Shown here in pieces: positions 6,139-7,433 of a DNA stretch of 7,433 nt; positions within the stretch are counted from its first letter, which is position 1; each line of letters starts with the position of its first letter. The translations under genes were made by a program, and so were the position numbers. The notes beneath the pieces are model-generated. The model did not search any database and was not told the origin of the DNA. It worked only from the letters and a program-made list of their open reading frames with translations. This DNA is from Pseudomonadota bacterium (GTDB lineage: Bacteria; Pseudomonadota; Gammaproteobacteria; Burkholderiales; Sulfuriferulaceae): the NCBI GenBank assembly GCA_021790625.1, contig JAJYGL010000053.1, positions 1-7,433 on the forward strand. The letters run 5' to 3'.

Positions 6139-7430
6139 GAGCTTACCCTGAGCCAGAAATCAGAAGAAAATGCGGGATCTATCCATTGCGAGAAGGTTTC
6201 CCATTGCGGAAAGGCGGATTTGAACAGTGATGCGGGCATGCGGGCATCTTTGGCAGGATATATGGCGCCGCCTGCGTCACGGACAATGGCGTCCAGTTCG
6301 GTAAAAAGTGCCAGCGTGCGTTGTCCGTGGTTGGGAAAGTCGAGCGCCAGTGTGGCACCTGGCCGTGGAAAGGATAGCATGCCGGGAGGCGGGTGGTTGC
6401 CAAAGGTTTTGAGCACGGCCAGAAACGACCCTTGTCCGCTACGCGCTATCCGGTTTAGCAGGCTCGTTGTTCCTGCGCGCATGGCATCTGGCGGCAGGAC
6501 GCATTGGTACTGGTAAAAACCAGCGCTGCCATAAATGCGGTTCCAGCGGGAAATGGCGTCCAGAGGATAAAAATAGGGGGCATAATGCTGGAGTGAAACA
6601 CCCGCGCGCGCCTTGTGCCAGTATAGGGTGTTGAATGCGCGTAAACTCAGGCCGTTGACGAGCGATATCGGTGGGTCGAAGGGTACATTGCGCGGCTTTT
6701 CGCGCCAGACCGGCAAGTTTTCCTGTGTGGCAGCATGCGTTGCCGCCATGAAGACGCCGCGCCCTTGCCGCTTGCCTTGCGCCAGACAGTCAACCCAGGC
6801 AACGGTGTATGGCCAGCGCGTTTCCGCTTGTGCATTGAGCGTCCAAAAATTGTCGATGTGCCCGAAACGGGTGGTTTCGACAGTCATGAACGGATTGGCA
6901 ACAGGAATCAAAGCAATTTCCGCCCACGTGATGAGGCCGGTCAATCCCAAACCACCGATTGTGGCTCGTAATAATTCTGCGTGTTGTTGGGCGTGGCAGA
7001 GCAAACGTTCCCCGGTGCTGCGTAATATTTCAAGTTGTCGTATGTGGTGACCGAAACTGCCCGCCACATGGTGATTTTTGCCATGCACATCATTGGCAAT
7101 TGCGCCACCTAGTGTTACGTCACGCGTACCGGGGGTGACAGCCAGAAACCAGCCATGTGGTACGACGAGCGCCAGAATGGCACGTAAAGTCACACCGGCT
7201 TCAGCGCGCAAAATACCCGTGGCCGGGTTGAAATCGATGAAATGATCCAGTTTGATGGTGTGCAACAATGAACCGCGTCGGTTCAGGCATACATCGCCAT
7301 AACTCCGTCCACAGCCATGTGCCAGCCAGGGTAATGTGGCGGTTGGCAAATCGGCGTGACGGTCGTGCAGGCGAACGATATTTGCGCTTTGCGGGTTGGG
7401 CAGGCGTCCCCAGGCATGAAGTGCCATCAT
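6135..7430 (-). CDS. DprE1-like FAD-dependent polyprenyl-phospho-ribose 2'-oxidase
   Basis: A 431-residue VAO/PCMH-type flavoprotein (M. tuberculosis DprE1 has 461). The FAD-binding domain has HGCGRSYGD (38-46), an AEAGVTLRAIL motif (76-86), VTLGGAIANDVHGKNHH (105-121) with His116 and Lys118, then GSFGHHI and ATIGGLGLTGLIT. The substrate domain has FYQYQCVLPPD (305-315), RPGATLALDFP (356-366) and IYPAKDAR (390-397), where Lys394 matches the catalytic Lys418 of DprE1. At the position of DprE1 Cys387 the residue is Ala362. DprE1 oxidises the 2'-hydroxyl of polyprenyl-phospho-ribose to a ketone, which DprE2 reduces to the arabino form. It overlaps the SDR gene by ATGA. The first ATG pair is 3 bases from the window edge, and the frame is still open there, so the true start may lie outside. 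The start LHAWGRLPNPQSA already aligns with the early DprE1 motif LTGWGRTAPSVA, so little is likely to be missing. Confidence 0.9.
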   Translation of the reverse strand: MMALHAWGRLPNPQSANIVRLHDRHADLPTATLPWLAHGCGRSYGDVCLNRRGSLLHTIKLDHFIDFNPATGILRAEAGVTLRAILALVVPHGWFLAVTPGTRDVTLGGAIANDVHGKNHHVAGSFGHHIRQLEILRSTGERLLCHAQQHAELLRATIGGLGLTGLITWAEIALIPVANPFMTVETTRFGHIDNFWTLNAQAETRWPYTVAWVDCLAQGKRQGRGVFMAATHAATQENLPVWREKPRNVPFDPPISLVNGLSLRAFNTLYWHKARAGVSLQHYAPYFYPLDAISRWNRIYGSAGFYQYQCVLPPDAMRAGTTSLLNRIARSGQGSFLAVLKTFGNHPPPGMLSFPRPGATLALDFPNHGQRTLALFTELDAIVRDAGGAIYPAKDARMPASLFKSAFPQWETFSQWIDPAFSSDFWLRVSS

Positions 7431-7433
7431 GCC

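Overview
The window reads as chromosomal DNA of a Gram-negative bacterium, most likely a beta- or gammaproteobacterium. Evidence: a Pel exopolysaccharide operon with a signal-peptide-bearing PelA, a QmcA/NfeD pair of the E. coli ybbK/ybbJ type, and base composition near 50% GC. I cannot name a genus. All seven recognised genes lie on the minus strand and are tightly packed, so transcription runs from high to low coordinates. No tRNA, rRNA, CRISPR array or mobile element is visible.

Three blocks follow in transcription order. (1) 7430-4745 holds three genes joined by 4-base ATGA stop/start overlaps: a DprE1-like FAD oxidase, a DprE2-like short-chain reductase and a HAD-IB phosphatase. Together they look like most of a pathway turning polyprenyl-phospho-ribose-5-phosphate into polyprenyl-phospho-D-arabinofuranose. 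This pathway is classic in mycobacteria and is also known from Pseudomonas strains whose pilin carries D-arabinofuranose. The UbiA-type phosphoribosyltransferase that would start the pathway is not in the window and may lie just beyond base 7433. (2) 4598-3247 holds an NfeD-like membrane protein and a QmcA-like SPFH/stomatin protein, again joined by ATGA. A plausible sigma70 promoter sits 26 bases before nfeD. (3) 3027-1 holds pelA and the first 100 codons of pelB. The pelB start lies inside the end of pelA (41-base overlap), and the operon presumably continues as pelCDEFG beyond base 1.

The roughly 220 bases between the SPFH gene and pelA hold a 12-base direct repeat and two short perfect inverted repeats. 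The inverted repeats may be operator sites for the Pel operon, because the most likely pelA start is 72 bases downstream of the first ATG in its frame.

The most interesting points are the D-arabinofuranose-type pathway beside a biofilm polysaccharide operon, and an alanine in the DprE1-like protein where M. tuberculosis DprE1 has its drug-reactive cysteine (Cys387). I found no clear evidence of a wholly new system.
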